Assembly: GCA_002394305.1 (NCBI GenBank)
Contig: DGTM01000054.1
Span: forward strand, 68,845 to 75,708
Direction: 5' to 3'
From: Prevotellaceae bacterium UBA4336
Lineage (GTDB): Bacteria > Bacteroidota > Bacteroidia > Bacteroidales > Bacteroidaceae
Length of the DNA stretch: 6,864 nucleotides
The notes beneath the pieces are model-generated. The model was given only the letters and a program-made list of their open reading frames with translations, had not been told where the DNA came from and searched no databases. Shown in pieces: positions 6,725-6,864 of this stretch; the first letter of the stretch is position 1, and every line of letters begins with the position of its first letter. Position numbers and translations under genes: made by a program.

Positions 6725-6864
6725 GCCTGTTGTCCTATTGTCGCTATAAACAGAGGCACGCTCTTCTTTTGATAAGAGCGTGCCTCTGTTGGTATAGAGC
6801 GTGCCTCTGTTGGTATAAGAGCGTGTCTCTGTTGAAACAAGAGAGGGTGTGTCAAAATAGGCAC
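6725..6864. repeat. Hairpin and 17-bp repeat family downstream of panD
   Basis: AACAGAGGCACGCTCTT at 6749-6765 is the exact reverse complement of 6774-6790, giving a 17-bp stem with an 8-nt loop. The right arm is then repeated directly at 6795-6811 (one change) and 6817-6833 (one change), with 4- and 5-nt spacers (GGTA, GGTAT). The left arm can therefore pair with any of three right arms. No T-run follows, so it is not a textbook terminator, but it may end or protect the panD transcript. The last 24 nt (GAGAGGGTGTGTC and on) may be the first half of another hairpin cut by the window edge. No gene is seen here. Confidence 0.75.

Noticed and set aside
6749..6790. Standard intrinsic terminator of panD
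   Set aside because: The stem is strong, but no T-run follows on the plus strand and the arm is repeated twice more, so it is listed as a repeat with a possible 3'-end role.

Overview
The window reads as chromosomal DNA of a fairly GC-rich member of the Bacteroidales, probably Prevotella-like. The evidence is the gene families present (a DUF4270 lipoprotein beside a short starch-synthase-like protein, an S23/IVP-type four-helix-bundle gene, EttA), Bacteroidetes-style promoters (TAnnTTTG at -7) and start codons mostly without a strong Shine-Dalgarno. No species can be named from sequence alone.

Left part (1-4743, minus strand). Five genes point the same way, transcribed from about 4766 towards 1: a 278-aa degenerate GT5 starch/glycogen-synthase-like protein; a 485-aa DUF4270 lipoprotein; a 134-aa exported helical protein; ettA, an ABC-F translation factor beginning 3 nt after the previous stop; and the first 76 codons of a DUF3737 gene running off the window edge. 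Spacings of 3-45 nt suggest one transcription unit. A perfect 10-bp hairpin sits between ettA and the DUF3737 gene, right on the latter's start region.

Middle (4744-4897). A 153-nt divergent promoter region (4744-4897 less the panC start) drives the minus-strand unit and the pantothenate genes. It has a clear promoter for the left unit, a weaker one for panC, and a 12-bp inverted repeat shared by both sides.

Right part (4898-6724, plus strand). panC (pantothenate synthetase) and panD (aspartate 1-decarboxylase, which makes the beta-alanine PanC uses) are separated by a 642-bp module. It holds a four-helix-bundle gene of the 23S-rRNA-intervening-sequence-protein family, with AT-rich repeats on both sides: clustered TGTACAA motifs on the left, and a period-8 array plus a 33-bp tandem repeat on the right. 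A 17-bp sequence occurs on the left and, inverted, twice on the right, so the gene is bracketed by inverted repeats. This is the most unusual part of the window and looks like an inserted cassette.

Right edge (6725-6864). No gene is seen. One 17-bp word occurs once inverted and three times direct, forming a strong hairpin after panD. No gene-free stretch exceeds 300 bases; the four short intergenic regions are described as features.
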